Source of the DNA: Deltaproteobacteria bacterium
Lineage (GTDB): Bacteria > Desulfobacterota > Binatia > Binatales > Binataceae
Reading direction: 5' to 3'
Assembly: GCA_019237115.1 (NCBI GenBank)
Contig: JAFAHS010000036.1
Location: 1 to 45,724 of the forward strand
Length of the DNA: 45,724 bases
The notes under the pieces were generated by a model that saw only the letters and a program-made list of their open reading frames with translations, did not search any database and was not told where the DNA came from. A program made the position numbers and the translations under genes. Positions 1 to 8,304 of the stretch are shown one piece after another; positions within the stretch are counted from its first letter, which is position 1, and each line of letters opens with the position of its first letter.

Positions 1-585
1 GTGCGACCGCTCCTGCAAATCACCGGCGAGCACGGCTTCAACCAGGTGTTCTATGAAGACGTGCATGTTTCAAAAGCCAACCTGGTCGGTCAGAAGAACC
101 AGGGTTGGATGGTCGCGATGACCAATATGATGTTCGAGCGCACCATCCATGGCGGCCGCACCGAGATGATGGTGGAGGTGCGGCAGCTTGCGAAGCTGGC
201 AGAGAAAGTGACGCGCAACGGTCGACCAGCATCGAACGACGCATACGTACGCCAGAAAATCGCGGAGTTCGCTTGCCAGGCCGACGGCCTCAAATACACC
301 AGCCTGCGTCAGCTCACCCGACAACTGAAGGGGCTGCCGCCCGGCCCGGAGGGATCGATTCTGAAGCTTGGTACGACGGAGCTCAATCTGCGCATTCAGA
401 TGTTCGCGATGGAATTGCTCGGACCCTATAGCCAGTTCGAGTATCAGGCGACCGGCGCTATAGATCGCGGCAAGTGGTCGCATCGGATGCTCGCAGCCCG
501 CCGCGGCACCATCGCGGCAGGCACCAACGAGATTCAACACAACATTATCGGCGAGCGGGTATTGGGGCTGCCCAAAGGGGGCTAG
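1..585 (+). CDS. acyl-CoA dehydrogenase, C-terminal part (cut by window edge)
   Basis: The C-terminal 194 residues of an acyl-CoA dehydrogenase, an FAD flavoprotein that introduces the alpha-beta double bond into acyl-CoA thioesters. The reading frame is open from base 1, so the true start lies upstream and the GTG at base 1 is not a meaningful start. Visible are the end of the beta domain (FNQVFYEDVHV, then NLVGQKNQGW) and the C-terminal helical domain ending in AAGTNEIQHNIIGERVLGLP, the usual FAD-contacting tail of this family. It resembles the second dehydrogenase at 8305-9549 (FNQVFFTDAKV, GGTDEIQRNIIAERVLGLP). The substrate cannot be told. The next gene is convergent. Confidence 0.9.
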   Translation: MRPLLQITGEHGFNQVFYEDVHVSKANLVGQKNQGWMVAMTNMMFERTIHGGRTEMMVEVRQLAKLAEKVTRNGRPASNDAYVRQKIAEFACQADGLKYTSLRQLTRQLKGLPPGPEGSILKLGTTELNLRIQMFAMELLGPYSQFEYQATGAIDRGKWSHRMLAARRGTIAAGTNEIQHNIIGERVLGLPKGG

Positions 586-684
586 TTTAGAAGCGCGCCG
601 GTCGCGTCAGGGAATCGACCGTGGACTAAGCCACGATCACAGCGCCCAGGCGAACCCTACCCTAATAGTCCTGACTCGCCGCGG

Positions 685-1422
685 TTAGGCCCACTCCTTG
701 GGCACCGCTTGCGCCCGCTGGTGAGTCAGCAGTTTGGAGCGGCGCGCCTGCTCCTCGGGGGTGATACCTGCAGGGTCTTCGCGATACTCCGGGCCTGCCG
801 CCATAGCCTTTTTTACCGCGGGCCGTTCGCCGATCTCGTCAAGCCAGCGTTTGACGTTGGGAAATTCGTTGAGCTCGAGATTGCGATTCTGCCAGGTCGT
901 GGCCCACGGATAGCAAATCATGTCGGCGATGGTGTACTGGCCCGCGGCCAGGTAGCGCTTCTTGTGCAGGCCGAGATTCATCACACCGTAGATCCGGTGG
1001 ACCTCGTTGTCGAAGCGCAGCAGGGCATACGTCTGATCGCCATTTTTCGGGTTCTGCGCAGCACGACGAAAGTGTCCTTGCTCGCCCATCTTGGGCCCCT
1101 GATTGGCCATCTGCCAATAGAGCCACTGCGTGACCTCGGCCTTGTGATGCGGTTCCTGCGGCCAGAACTTTCCGCTCTTTTCCGCGAGGTACTCCATGAT
1201 CGCACCGGACTCGAAGATGGCGATTGGCGCTCCGCCGCCCTTGGGTTCGTGATCGACAATCGCCGGCATCCGGCCGTTGGGTGAGAGCTTGAGGAATTCC
1301 TGAGTCAGTTGATCACCGCGCCCGATATTTACCGGCTTGATTGTGTAGGCGATGCCGGCTTCCTCGAGCAGGATCGTGACCTTCTTCCCGTTTGGAGTTG
1401 GCCAGTAGTACACGTCAATCAT
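685..1422 (-). CDS. glutathione S-transferase family protein (Ure2/YfcG-like)
   Basis: Cytosolic GST-fold protein of 245 residues. The N-terminal thioredoxin-like domain starts VYYWPTPNGKKVTILLEEAG and carries the conserved cis-proline region NGRMPAIVDHE and then ESGAIMEYLAEKSG, the glutathione-binding SNAIL/ESxAI motif. The helical C-terminal domain spans about residues 95-210 and contains TIADMICYPW. The TPNGKK start resembles the Ure2p/YfcG (nu-class) group, which often acts as disulfide-bond reductases or on electrophilic metabolites; that subgroup call is inference. It lies 25 bp downstream of the amidohydrolase on the same strand and is probably cotranscribed as the last gene of a leftward catabolic set. 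A purine-rich RBS (ACGGAGCG) precedes the ATG. Confidence 0.87.
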   Translation of the reverse strand: MIDVYYWPTPNGKKVTILLEEAGIAYTIKPVNIGRGDQLTQEFLKLSPNGRMPAIVDHEPKGGGAPIAIFESGAIMEYLAEKSGKFWPQEPHHKAEVTQWLYWQMANQGPKMGEQGHFRRAAQNPKNGDQTYALLRFDNEVHRIYGVMNLGLHKKRYLAAGQYTIADMICYPWATTWQNRNLELNEFPNVKRWLDEIGERPAVKKAMAAGPEYREDPAGITPEEQARRSKLLTHQRAQAVPKEWA

Positions 1423-1447
1423 GTTGTTCGCTCCGTTTTTCCGCGCG

Positions 1448-2632
1448 TTACGCGCTGGCGTGTCTGGCTTCGTCGGCCGCGGACGGACCAGTGACTTTGT
1501 ACAGCTTTTGCGCGTTCTCCCAGAGAATCTTGCGTCGCACGGACTCCTCGCAGTCGGACAGCCCGCTCTTGATACGGGCGTGGACCTCGTCGCCGTAGAG
1601 CGAGGTCGGATGCGGAAAGTCGGTTTCGAAGAGCACGTTGTCGACCCCGATCTTGTCGATCAGGCGGCGCGGCGCGGTCTGCTCAAACCAGTAACAGGCA
1701 TAGACGTTGCGCGCGAAGTACTCCGACGGCAGCCGGTCAAATTCGGGATGCTCTTCGGAGACGCTGTTGCCCTGAAACTGATAGTCCATCGCTTCGAGCA
1801 GAAACGGGATCCATCCGATGCCGCTTTCCACCGACACGAACTTGATTTTGGGGTACCGCACCAGCACCCCGGACATCAGCAGGTCATTAAGCTGCAGCCC
1901 GTTGTGCAGAAAAATGTCCACCGCCAGTTCGGTGAATGCCGCCATCCGGCCGTAGGTTGCAACCCTTTTTCTTGCGAGTCCCTCAGCCATATCGCCCGAG
2001 CCAATATGGAAGCTGATCGGCAGGTCGAGTTCGACCGCCACTTCCCATAGCGGATTCCAATGCGGGTCGCCCAGGAGCGGCTTGCCGTAGTATTGGGGCT
2101 CGCCGGTGAAGAGAATCCCCCTGTGGCCCTTGGCGGCACAGCGACGAACTTCCTTTACCGCGGCCTCAACGTCCCAAAACGGGAGCGAGGTGATGGGCAG
2201 TAGCCGGCGCGAATCGGCGGACGCCCATTCGGTCTGCCAATCATTGTAAATCCGCACACAGGTGAGCATCAGTTCCGGGTCATTCAGCTTCAGGAACTGC
2301 TGCGCCCCAAAGCCGCCCACATTCGGATACATGACCATCGCCCAGATACCCATCTTGTCCATGTACTTGAGCCGCGCCTGGGCATCGTACGCACCAGGGT
2401 GCATCGCCTCGTAGTTCTTGGGAGGATGCTTGAAGCTGCCGACCCCGGCGGTAGCGGTCAGACCAACCACCGCCATGGGCTTGCTGTCTCCCACCACCCA
2501 TCGTTGGCTCCCGTCGGTTTCCGTCACCACATGTGGAACCCGGTCGCGCATCGCCGCGGGTGCGCGGCTGGTCCACAAGTCCGGCGCTTCGGTCACGTGG
2601 GTGTCGGCGTCAATGATTGTGTAACTGCTCAT
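1448..2632 (-). CDS. amidohydrolase family 2 protein (ACMSD-like TIM barrel)
   Basis: Metal-dependent hydrolase or decarboxylase of the PF04909 group, 394 residues. It begins with IIDADTHVTEAPDLW (D10, H12), the usual N-terminal metal site variant of this branch. SFHIGSGDM near residue 210 supplies a barrel histidine, and FETDFPHPTSLY near residue 335 supplies the C-terminal Asp. Relatives act on aromatic-ring cleavage products or on ortho-hydroxybenzoates; the substrate here is unknown. The start is supported by AGAGGGACACC before ATG. A perfect 10-bp inverted repeat (2655-2689) lies in its leader. It sits downstream of the alpha/beta hydrolase and upstream of the GST on the same strand, so it is probably part of one degradative operon. 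Confidence 0.88.
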   Translation of the reverse strand: MSSYTIIDADTHVTEAPDLWTSRAPAAMRDRVPHVVTETDGSQRWVVGDSKPMAVVGLTATAGVGSFKHPPKNYEAMHPGAYDAQARLKYMDKMGIWAMVMYPNVGGFGAQQFLKLNDPELMLTCVRIYNDWQTEWASADSRRLLPITSLPFWDVEAAVKEVRRCAAKGHRGILFTGEPQYYGKPLLGDPHWNPLWEVAVELDLPISFHIGSGDMAEGLARKRVATYGRMAAFTELAVDIFLHNGLQLNDLLMSGVLVRYPKIKFVSVESGIGWIPFLLEAMDYQFQGNSVSEEHPEFDRLPSEYFARNVYACYWFEQTAPRRLIDKIGVDNVLFETDFPHPTSLYGDEVHARIKSGLSDCEESVRRKILWENAQKLYKVTGPSAADEARHASA

Positions 2633-2654
2633 GGTGTCCCTCTTTACAGGTTTC

Positions 2655-2689
2655 GAGCAGGCTCTGGAGAGTATTTCCGGAGCCTGCTC
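2655..2689. promoter_or_regulatory. perfect 10-bp inverted repeat in the amidohydrolase leader
   Basis: GAGCAGGCTC at 2655-2664 and its reverse complement GAGCCTGCTC at 2680-2689, 15 bp apart. The repeat ends 23 bp upstream of the amidohydrolase ATG, just before its RBS. There is no T-run on the minus strand after the stem, so it does not look like an intrinsic terminator. An operator or a leader-RNA hairpin that affects ribosome access is more likely (inference). Confidence 0.5.
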
Positions 2690-2720
2690 CCCTCACTTTA
2701 GGCTACTCGGAGGAAGGGCT

Positions 2721-2756
2721 AAAGGAAAAGCCACCATCCCTTTTCGCAGGGTGGTG
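2721..2756 (-). terminator. candidate intrinsic terminator after the alpha/beta hydrolase
   Basis: On the minus strand, CACCACCC (2756-2749) pairs with GGG-A-TGGTG (2740-2732) across an 8-nt loop and is followed by a U-rich stretch complementary to the A-rich bases 2721-2730. It lies about 95 bp past the stop of the alpha/beta hydrolase. If real, it attenuates or ends that transcript before the amidohydrolase. Confidence 0.45.
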
Positions 2757-2847
2757 ACGGCTAAATTTCCGCCTTGCTCACTTTCTTTCGTTTCTTCGGC
2801 CCCACCACGCTGCCGCAGGAATCCGCTCGAATCATTTTGTCCCGCTG

Positions 2848-3768
2848 CTAGAGCGTTTGCGCACGAACGAAATCGATCATCTTTTCGACTATCCGCGCGG
2901 CGACCGGTGACGATGGATCACGCTTGTCGTACATCTGCCGGATCGCTTGCGGTGGATTCCTGGAAATGAACGCATCACTGGCACCCTCGGACAGTTCCAG
3001 CTCCACTCGCCCTCCCGCCTTCCGATAGAGCTCCACGAACCGCTCGAGCTGGGGCCGTGGATGTACGATGTCACGCGTATCCTGAATGTACAGTACGGGA
3101 GGCAAGGCAACCCGTTCGCCTCGCTCGAGCGCCTGCACTGGATTCCCCTCCGCCATCGCCTCTTCGCTTTTCCAGTATTTGTCGTGCAGCGGCAGCACCA
3201 TATCGACGAACTCCGGATAGGGTTTGCCGCTCTCCTTGAGCTGTCTCGCGTAGCGATAACGACCCAGCGGGTCGATTACCGGCGCGCCCATGATCACACC
3301 GCGCACGCTGGCGTCGCTGGCGGAGTCGCCGCCGGAAAGCGGTAGTGCGGCGTAGCGCGAATCGTGCGGTCGCATGCCGAGCAGCATGGCCTGATGTCCA
3401 CCGCTGGAGATTCCAAAAGTGCAAACCATGTCGGGGCGCGTTCGGAGGGTTGCGGCCTGCGACTTGAGCCAGCGGATACCAAAATTGATGTCAGCCAAGG
3501 AGCCGGGATACGAGGCTGCCGGCGGGAGCCGGAAATCCAGCGCGGCGACCAGGATGCCCCCGCGCGCCAGTTGTTCGTTGATGGCGGTGTCCTGGAGGCG
3601 ATCGCCGAGACACCACGCGCCACCGTGCAATTCGACCACCGCGGGGAACGGCCCCTGGCCGTGCGGCTTGAACAGGCGCGCAAGCAGCGCGATATCGCCG
3701 TGGCGCAGATATTCGACGTCTTCAACCTCGAACTCGTAGTGCAAACTTTTAGGCGCGGTCGCTGCCAT
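2848..3768 (-). CDS. alpha/beta hydrolase (BD-FAE / hormone-sensitive-lipase-like)
   Basis: Carboxylesterase-type hydrolase of 306 residues. The oxyanion-hole motif ELHGGAWCLGDR is at residues 46-57 and the nucleophile elbow GISSGG gives Ser121. A C-terminal acid is in IQDTRDIVHPRPQ (D230 or D233). The catalytic His is normally found in a GxxHxF motif after this point; here the matching segment reads EGASDAF with Asp265 in the His position, so activity is uncertain. The start at 3768 is preferred over an upstream GTG at 3804 because AGGAGG stands 7-8 nt before this ATG. It lies between the EthD-like gene and the amidohydrolase on the same strand. Confidence 0.85.
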   Translation of the reverse strand: MAATAPKSLHYEFEVEDVEYLRHGDIALLARLFKPHGQGPFPAVVELHGGAWCLGDRLQDTAINEQLARGGILVAALDFRLPPAASYPGSLADINFGIRWLKSQAATLRTRPDMVCTFGISSGGHQAMLLGMRPHDSRYAALPLSGGDSASDASVRGVIMGAPVIDPLGRYRYARQLKESGKPYPEFVDMVLPLHDKYWKSEEAMAEGNPVQALERGERVALPPVLYIQDTRDIVHPRPQLERFVELYRKAGGRVELELSEGASDAFISRNPPQAIRQMYDKRDPSSPVAARIVEKMIDFVRAQTL

Positions 3769-3882
3769 GAGGGCTCCTCCTGATTGTCGATTTAACGTTC
3801 GCAACCATCCGATTACCTCGAACGGCTCCTTCCCGGTGAAGGTCCGGTGCGCCCATCCGACCCGATCACAACGACGCCGGCC

Positions 3883-4254
3883 TCACGCCACGCGGCGTGG
3901 ACGACTCACCGCGCTGGCCAGCACTTTTTCCGCGACCGGAGTGAAGATGTGGGTGGCGACTTTCTTCATGTCGATCGCGTCGCTGGGCACGATCTCCGCG
4001 GTGCCGGCGCGGGCTCGAAGTTCCTTGAGCGTGCCGGCTAAATCGTCGGTCTCGATTTCATAAATTGCGAGATACTTGTGGGCCCGGTTTTCGTCGCGAT
4101 TCATTTGGGTATCGGCCAGGCGAAAGCGTTGGGCGCTGACGAAGCCGGGCACGTTGAGGACATCGGGGATGTGCTGGCGGTTGTACCAGTCGTTGTACTC
4201 AGATTCCTTGCCCTCGACCGGATTAGTCAGCACGATAAAGGCGTACTTTGCCAT
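3883..4254 (-). CDS. small dimeric alpha/beta-barrel protein (EthD/DUF4286-like)
   Basis: A 123-residue single-domain protein. YAFIVLTNPVEGKESEYNDW followed by YNRQHIPDVLNVPGFVSAQRF is the hallmark of ferredoxin-like dimeric alpha/beta-barrel proteins (EthD/DUF4286 type): the motif W-Y-x-x-x-H-x-x-D-V-x-x-x-P-G-F. The closing strand is KYLAIYEIETDD. Relatives are small accessory proteins of degradation pathways, seldom characterised. The start has a strong RBS (GAGGAGG, 8 nt upstream of ATG). It is the first gene of the leftward set 4254-685 and is divergent from the SMP-30 gene, with a 182-bp shared promoter region (4255-4436) in which I see no clear operator. Confidence 0.8.
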   Translation of the reverse strand: MAKYAFIVLTNPVEGKESEYNDWYNRQHIPDVLNVPGFVSAQRFRLADTQMNRDENRAHKYLAIYEIETDDLAGTLKELRARAGTAEIVPSDAIDMKKVATHIFTPVAEKVLASAVSRPRRVA

Positions 4255-4436
4255 CGGGGTGTCCTCCTCGGCGTGAATTCGGCGCGTGCGGCCGCTATAT
4301 GGCCGGGATTCTAGGTCCGCGGGCTGGAACTGTCCATGTTTGGAGGGCTACACATTATCTCGGGAGGAGCATGACTTGGGACGGTGGCGGAGCAGAAGAA
4401 CCCATTCACTAAACGACGAGTCGAGGAAGACGAACC

Positions 4437-5306
4437 ATGGCGATCACGATCGAAAAAATCGGCGGGATTAAAAACAAGCTCGGCGAAGGTCCGGTGTGGG
4501 ATGTCGCCGAGAAGGCGCTTTACTGGATAGATGGCAGCGCACCAGCGATTTACCGTCTTGATCCGAAGACCAGCGACATCAAGTCCTGGAAGACCCCGAA
4601 GCCCATCGGGTCGCTGGCGCTGCGCGAAAAGGGCGGCGCCGTGTGCGCGCTCTCCGACGGCTTTTATCTTTTCGATTTCAAGTCGGGAGAAGCCCAGCAG
4701 ATAGGCGGCGCGGTCGCGAAGCCGGGAACAACCTTCAACGACGGCAAGACCGATGCGCGAGGCAGGTTTGTCGCAGGCACCCTGGATTCTAAATTCCGGG
4801 AGTCAGTCGGCTCGATCTTCAGCCTGGATGGGTCGCTTCAATGTAAGGTTCTGGAACCCGAGATCGGATGCACGAACGGTCCATGCTTCAGCCCGGACAA
4901 TCGCACCTTCTACTGCGCCGACAGCGTGGCGCGGACGATCTCAGCCTACGACTACGACCTTGCGACCGGCTCGGTTTCCAACAAACGCCTGTTCGCGACG
5001 GTCAAGGGGCTTGGCGGGGTGCCCGACGGCGCCACCGTCGATGCAGAAGGCCACTACTGGTCGGCGATCGCAGGTGGCGGGAAGATCGTTTGCTACAATC
5101 CGGACGGTTCGATCGCGCGCACCGTCGAGGTGCCGGTACCGATCATCACCAGCCTCATGTTCGGCGGGGACAATCTGGACGTGATGTACGCAACCTCGAT
5201 CGGCGAAAAGGTCCTCAATATGGAGCCGGGACCCGACGGTGGCAGTTTATTCGCGATAAGTGGACTCGGCGTGAAGGGAAAGCCCGAGCCTCGTTTCGCC
5301 GGCTGA
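4437..5306 (+). CDS. SMP-30/gluconolactonase/LRE family protein
   Basis: A 289-residue six-bladed beta-propeller lactonase. LGEGPVWD (E17), TNGPCFSPD (N147) and VPDGATVD (D197) match the three divalent-metal ligands of regucalcin/SMP-30 in order and spacing, and FNDGKTDARGRFVAGT is the conserved substrate-side motif. The family hydrolyses sugar lactones and related lactones; the substrate is not predictable here. Translation starts at an ATG preceded by GAGGAAGACG. It is the first gene of a rightward run to 10417, with 108 bp to the next gene. Confidence 0.9.
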   Translation: MAITIEKIGGIKNKLGEGPVWDVAEKALYWIDGSAPAIYRLDPKTSDIKSWKTPKPIGSLALREKGGAVCALSDGFYLFDFKSGEAQQIGGAVAKPGTTFNDGKTDARGRFVAGTLDSKFRESVGSIFSLDGSLQCKVLEPEIGCTNGPCFSPDNRTFYCADSVARTISAYDYDLATGSVSNKRLFATVKGLGGVPDGATVDAEGHYWSAIAGGGKIVCYNPDGSIARTVEVPVPIITSLMFGGDNLDVMYATSIGEKVLNMEPGPDGGSLFAISGLGVKGKPEPRFAG

Positions 5307-5414
5307 GTCCGAAACCAAGTCGCAGTGGGAATCGTCTTGGGAGAGTAACCGTTTCGGCCTTGAACGAAATTCGGGGGAGCAGCAACACGACCGCAGCTCG
5401 CACCGGAGGACGCC

Positions 5415-6035
5415 ATGGAACATACCACCGCGAGGACTCGGGCCAGCTCGGCGCAGCGCCGCAGCATCCTGGTCGTCGCCGCGTTGTCGGCAATCGCTGT
5501 TATCCCGGTTGCCGCGGTCTTCACGGCGGCGGCGCAAACCGCCACGAAGGGCGGCGCCCTAGTGCTCCCCAGCGTTATCAGGCCGATGCACGTTCGGGCC
5601 GAAACCACCTCGCTCGACTCCCCTGCCCGGTCGGTTCTCTTCTCCGGACAGGTGCACGTCGAAATCCCTGCTTGCAGGCTCTCGAGCGACAAGTTTCGGG
5701 TTAACTACGGGGATGATTTTCGCGACGTTAAGACTGCGCGTGCTGATGGCAGCGTTCGGATCGATCAGGGAGCTCGGTGGTTTACGGGGAGAGATGCCCT
5801 CCTCGACACCGCCACTCGTACTATCGTACTGACCGGTTCGCCGACAGTGCACGAGCTTGCGGGCGAGACCAACGCGAGGAAAATCACTATTCACCTGGAT
5901 TCCGGCCGGAACGTATCGAGTAGGCGCTCGGCCTGCCGCCTCGCGCGAGAGTTACAGTGCGGTCCTCTTTGGCCCGCACTGGTGGACGTCCATTTCCGGC
6001 CCGGCGTGTGCCCGTTTAAAATCCGCTCACTGTAA
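5415..6035 (+). CDS. exported LptA/OstA-like domain protein
   Basis: A 206-residue protein with an N-terminal hydrophobic segment (about 18-40) ending in AAAQT, compatible with a signal peptide. Residues about 52-165 show the LptA/OstA beta-jellyroll repeat pattern: RAETTSLDSPARSVLFSG, VHVEIP, LSSDKFRVNY, GSVRIDQGARWFTGRDALLD, TRTIVLTGSPTVHE and NARKITIHLDSGR. LptA proteins carry LPS across the periplasm. No other lpt gene is nearby, so this may be a paralogue with another lipid cargo (inference). The last 40 residues look unlike the family, and an alternative frame stops soon after SGR, so the C-terminus may be altered by a frameshift. RBS CGGAGG precedes the ATG. 6036-6247 holds no gene I can support. 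Confidence 0.68.
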   Translation: MEHTTARTRASSAQRRSILVVAALSAIAVIPVAAVFTAAAQTATKGGALVLPSVIRPMHVRAETTSLDSPARSVLFSGQVHVEIPACRLSSDKFRVNYGDDFRDVKTARADGSVRIDQGARWFTGRDALLDTATRTIVLTGSPTVHELAGETNARKITIHLDSGRNVSSRRSACRLARELQCGPLWPALVDVHFRPGVCPFKIRSL

Positions 6036-6247
6036 ATCCCATCGCGCATGTCGAACTCGCCAGCTCTTTGGGTGCAATTCACCAGTAACAGCCGCTACGA
6101 CTACGCTTCAGCTTGAGAGCACACCGCGCAGGTTTCCCGAGGGTCGAGGGGCGTCGTTATGGCGGGCTTGCCGGGAGCAGCCCAACAGGGATATGCCGAT
6201 GATAACCGACCGTCTCGAGGCGAGAATTCAGCAGTGAGGAGCGCGCT

Positions 6248-7099
6248 ATGAACCAGTGGAAAATTGGCGACGTGAAAATCAGCCGCGTGATCGAATCCGA
6301 AATGGTGTGGGAGGGCACAATGTTGCTGCCCAACGCCAGCGCGGAGAACGTCAAGAAAGAGCGCGACTGGCTTTCACCGTTCTCGACCGAAGATGGCAGG
6401 GTCAAACTCACCATCCAGGCGCTAATCATCGAATCGCAGGGCAAGCGCGTGCTGGTCGATTCCTGTATCGGCAACGACAAGGTTCGTTCCAATCCCGAAT
6501 GGAACAAGCTCAAATTGCCGTTTTTGCAGGACCTCGAAAAGATCGGCAGCCCGCGCGAGAAGATCGACCGGGTCGTGTGTACCCATCTGCATATCGATCA
6601 CGTGGGTTGGAACACCATGCTCAAGAACGACAAGTGGGTCCCGACCTTCCCCAACGCCAAGTATCTGATCGGCGGCACCGAGTGGGACTTCTTCTCACGC
6701 GCCGAAGACCCCTTCCTGAAAGACCCGGTGGAGGACTCGGTGCGTCCGGTGATGGCCGACGGGATGAGCGAGCTGGTCGACGACAAGCACAAGATCACTG
6801 ACGAAGTCTGGCTTGAGTCAACTCCCGGTCACACTCCGGGACACTTCGCGGTACGGATCTCGTCCCAGGGGCAGAACGCGGTGATTACCGGCGATTTGAT
6901 GCACCATCCCATTCAATGCCGTTACCCGGAATGGGACGACGTCTTCGATGTCGACGGCGCGCAGGCGAAAAAGACGCGGCGCGGGTTCTGCGAACGCTAC
7001 GCGGATGGCAAAACCCTGGTTATCGGAACCCATTTTGCGACCCCGACCGCGGGCAAGATAGTGAAAAAGGACGATTCATTCCGTTTTGTGCTGGCCTGA
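6248..7099 (+). CDS. metallo-beta-lactamase-fold hydrolase
   Basis: A 283-residue MBL-fold enzyme. The zinc motif HLHIDH supplies H113, H115, D117 and H118. STPGHTPGHFAVR near residue 195 supplies the next His, VITGDLMHHP the bridging Asp, and IGTHFATP the last His. The layout matches the group with N-acyl-homoserine lactonases and methyl-parathion-hydrolase-like enzymes, so a lactone or ester substrate is likely but unproven. It has no signal peptide and is presumably cytoplasmic. The ATG has GAGGAGCG upstream. It is followed after 29 bp by an acyl-CoA dehydrogenase gene, which suggests one operon. Confidence 0.9.
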   Translation: MNQWKIGDVKISRVIESEMVWEGTMLLPNASAENVKKERDWLSPFSTEDGRVKLTIQALIIESQGKRVLVDSCIGNDKVRSNPEWNKLKLPFLQDLEKIGSPREKIDRVVCTHLHIDHVGWNTMLKNDKWVPTFPNAKYLIGGTEWDFFSRAEDPFLKDPVEDSVRPVMADGMSELVDDKHKITDEVWLESTPGHTPGHFAVRISSQGQNAVITGDLMHHPIQCRYPEWDDVFDVDGAQAKKTRRGFCERYADGKTLVIGTHFATPTAGKIVKKDDSFRFVLA

Positions 7100-7128
7100 T
7101 CGCGCGAACAGCGCCCCCGAGGAATGCG

Positions 7129-8301
7129 ATGAGCGCTACCCCCGAAGCGAAACCTGAGCCCGCGCGCCGAATCCGGTTTGCGTTCACCGACGAGCAGGAG
7201 CAATTCCGCTCGGCCGTGCGGCGATTTCTGGAAGACAAGTCACCCACCACCGAGGTCCGGCGCCTGATGGCCACCGCCGAGGGCTACGATCCCGAAGTAT
7301 GGCGGCAGTTGAGCGGCGATCTCGCGCTGCCGGGAATCCATATCCCGGAGCAATATGGCGGCGCGGGGTTCGGGATGGTGGAACTGGGAATCGTGATGGA
7401 GGAGTTCGGACGCGCATTGCTGTGTGCACCGTTCTTTTCCACCGCGGTGCTCGCCGCCAATGCGGTTCTGAATGCCGGCACCGATGCGCAGAAATCGCAG
7501 TTGCTGCCCGACCTGGCCCGCGGCACGCGGTTTGGCACGCTCGCGGTTACCGAACTGACGGGCGAGTGGGATCCCGCCGGTATCACCACGGTCGCCACTA
7601 CCGACGCGGACGGTTATCGCCTCGATGGAACCAAGAGCTATGTCGTGGACGGGCACATTGCCGACCTGCTGGTCGTGGCGGCGCGCCAACCCGGGAGCAC
7701 CGGCCACGCCGGTCTAGCGCTCTTCTCGCTCACCGGAAAAAACCCTGGAGTGGAACGCAGCGCGCTGCAGGCGATGGATCCCACGCGCAAATTGACGCGG
7801 ATCGACTTGCGCGGTGCGCGTGCGGAATTGCTCGGTAATCTCGAAGCCGGCGCGGCACCGCTGGTCAGGACCCTGGGCCAGGCGGCGATTGCTCTGGCGA
7901 ACGAAATGGCGGGCGGTGCGCAGACGCTGCTCGACTCCGCGGTGAAGTATTCGAAGCTGCGGGTGCAGTTCGGGCGGGAAATCGGTTCCTTCCAGGCCAT
8001 CAAGCACAAACTGGCCGACCTGCTGCTCGAAGTGGAGCTTGCCAAGTCGGCGGCTTACTATGCGGCGCAAGCGGCCGCGGTCGATGATCCGGAGTGGCCC
8101 GCGCTCGCCTCGCTGGCCAAAGCCGCGACGTCGGAGACTTACCTGCATACCGCGGCAGAGTGTATTCAGATTCACGGCGGGATCGGTTTTACCTGGGACA
8201 ACGACACTCATCTGTGGTTCAAACGGGCAAAGAGCTCGGAGGTCTTCCTGGGTCAGCCGAGCTACCATCGGGAGCTGCTGATGCAGCGCTGGGGAGTTTG
8301 A
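7129..8301 (+). CDS. acyl-CoA dehydrogenase, first subunit of an adjacent pair
   Basis: A 390-residue FAD acyl-CoA dehydrogenase. RFAFTDEQEQFRSAVRRFLE opens the N-terminal helical domain, PEQYGGAGFGMVELGIVMEE is typical, and the C-terminal domain has LRVQFGREIGSFQAIKHKLAD and CIQIHGGIGFTWDNDTHLW. The last motif usually reads TWEH/TWEN; here Asp follows TW, so the catalytic base may differ or be lost. Only 3 bp separate it from the next dehydrogenase, the arrangement seen for heterotetrameric alpha2beta2 dehydrogenases of steroid and bulky acyl-CoA degradation (inference). The start at 7129 follows CGAGGAATGCG; the frame is open further upstream into the MBL gene, but that stretch is not dehydrogenase-like. 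Confidence 0.9.
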   Translation: MSATPEAKPEPARRIRFAFTDEQEQFRSAVRRFLEDKSPTTEVRRLMATAEGYDPEVWRQLSGDLALPGIHIPEQYGGAGFGMVELGIVMEEFGRALLCAPFFSTAVLAANAVLNAGTDAQKSQLLPDLARGTRFGTLAVTELTGEWDPAGITTVATTDADGYRLDGTKSYVVDGHIADLLVVAARQPGSTGHAGLALFSLTGKNPGVERSALQAMDPTRKLTRIDLRGARAELLGNLEAGAAPLVRTLGQAAIALANEMAGGAQTLLDSAVKYSKLRVQFGREIGSFQAIKHKLADLLLEVELAKSAAYYAAQAAAVDDPEWPALASLAKAATSETYLHTAAECIQIHGGIGFTWDNDTHLWFKRAKSSEVFLGQPSYHRELLMQRWGV

Positions 8302-8304
8302 TCA

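Noticed and set aside
5857..6237. A separate 126-codon gene overlapping the LptA-like gene end
   Set aside because: No RBS, no recognisable domain and mixed composition; more likely an alternative frame over a diverged C-terminus.
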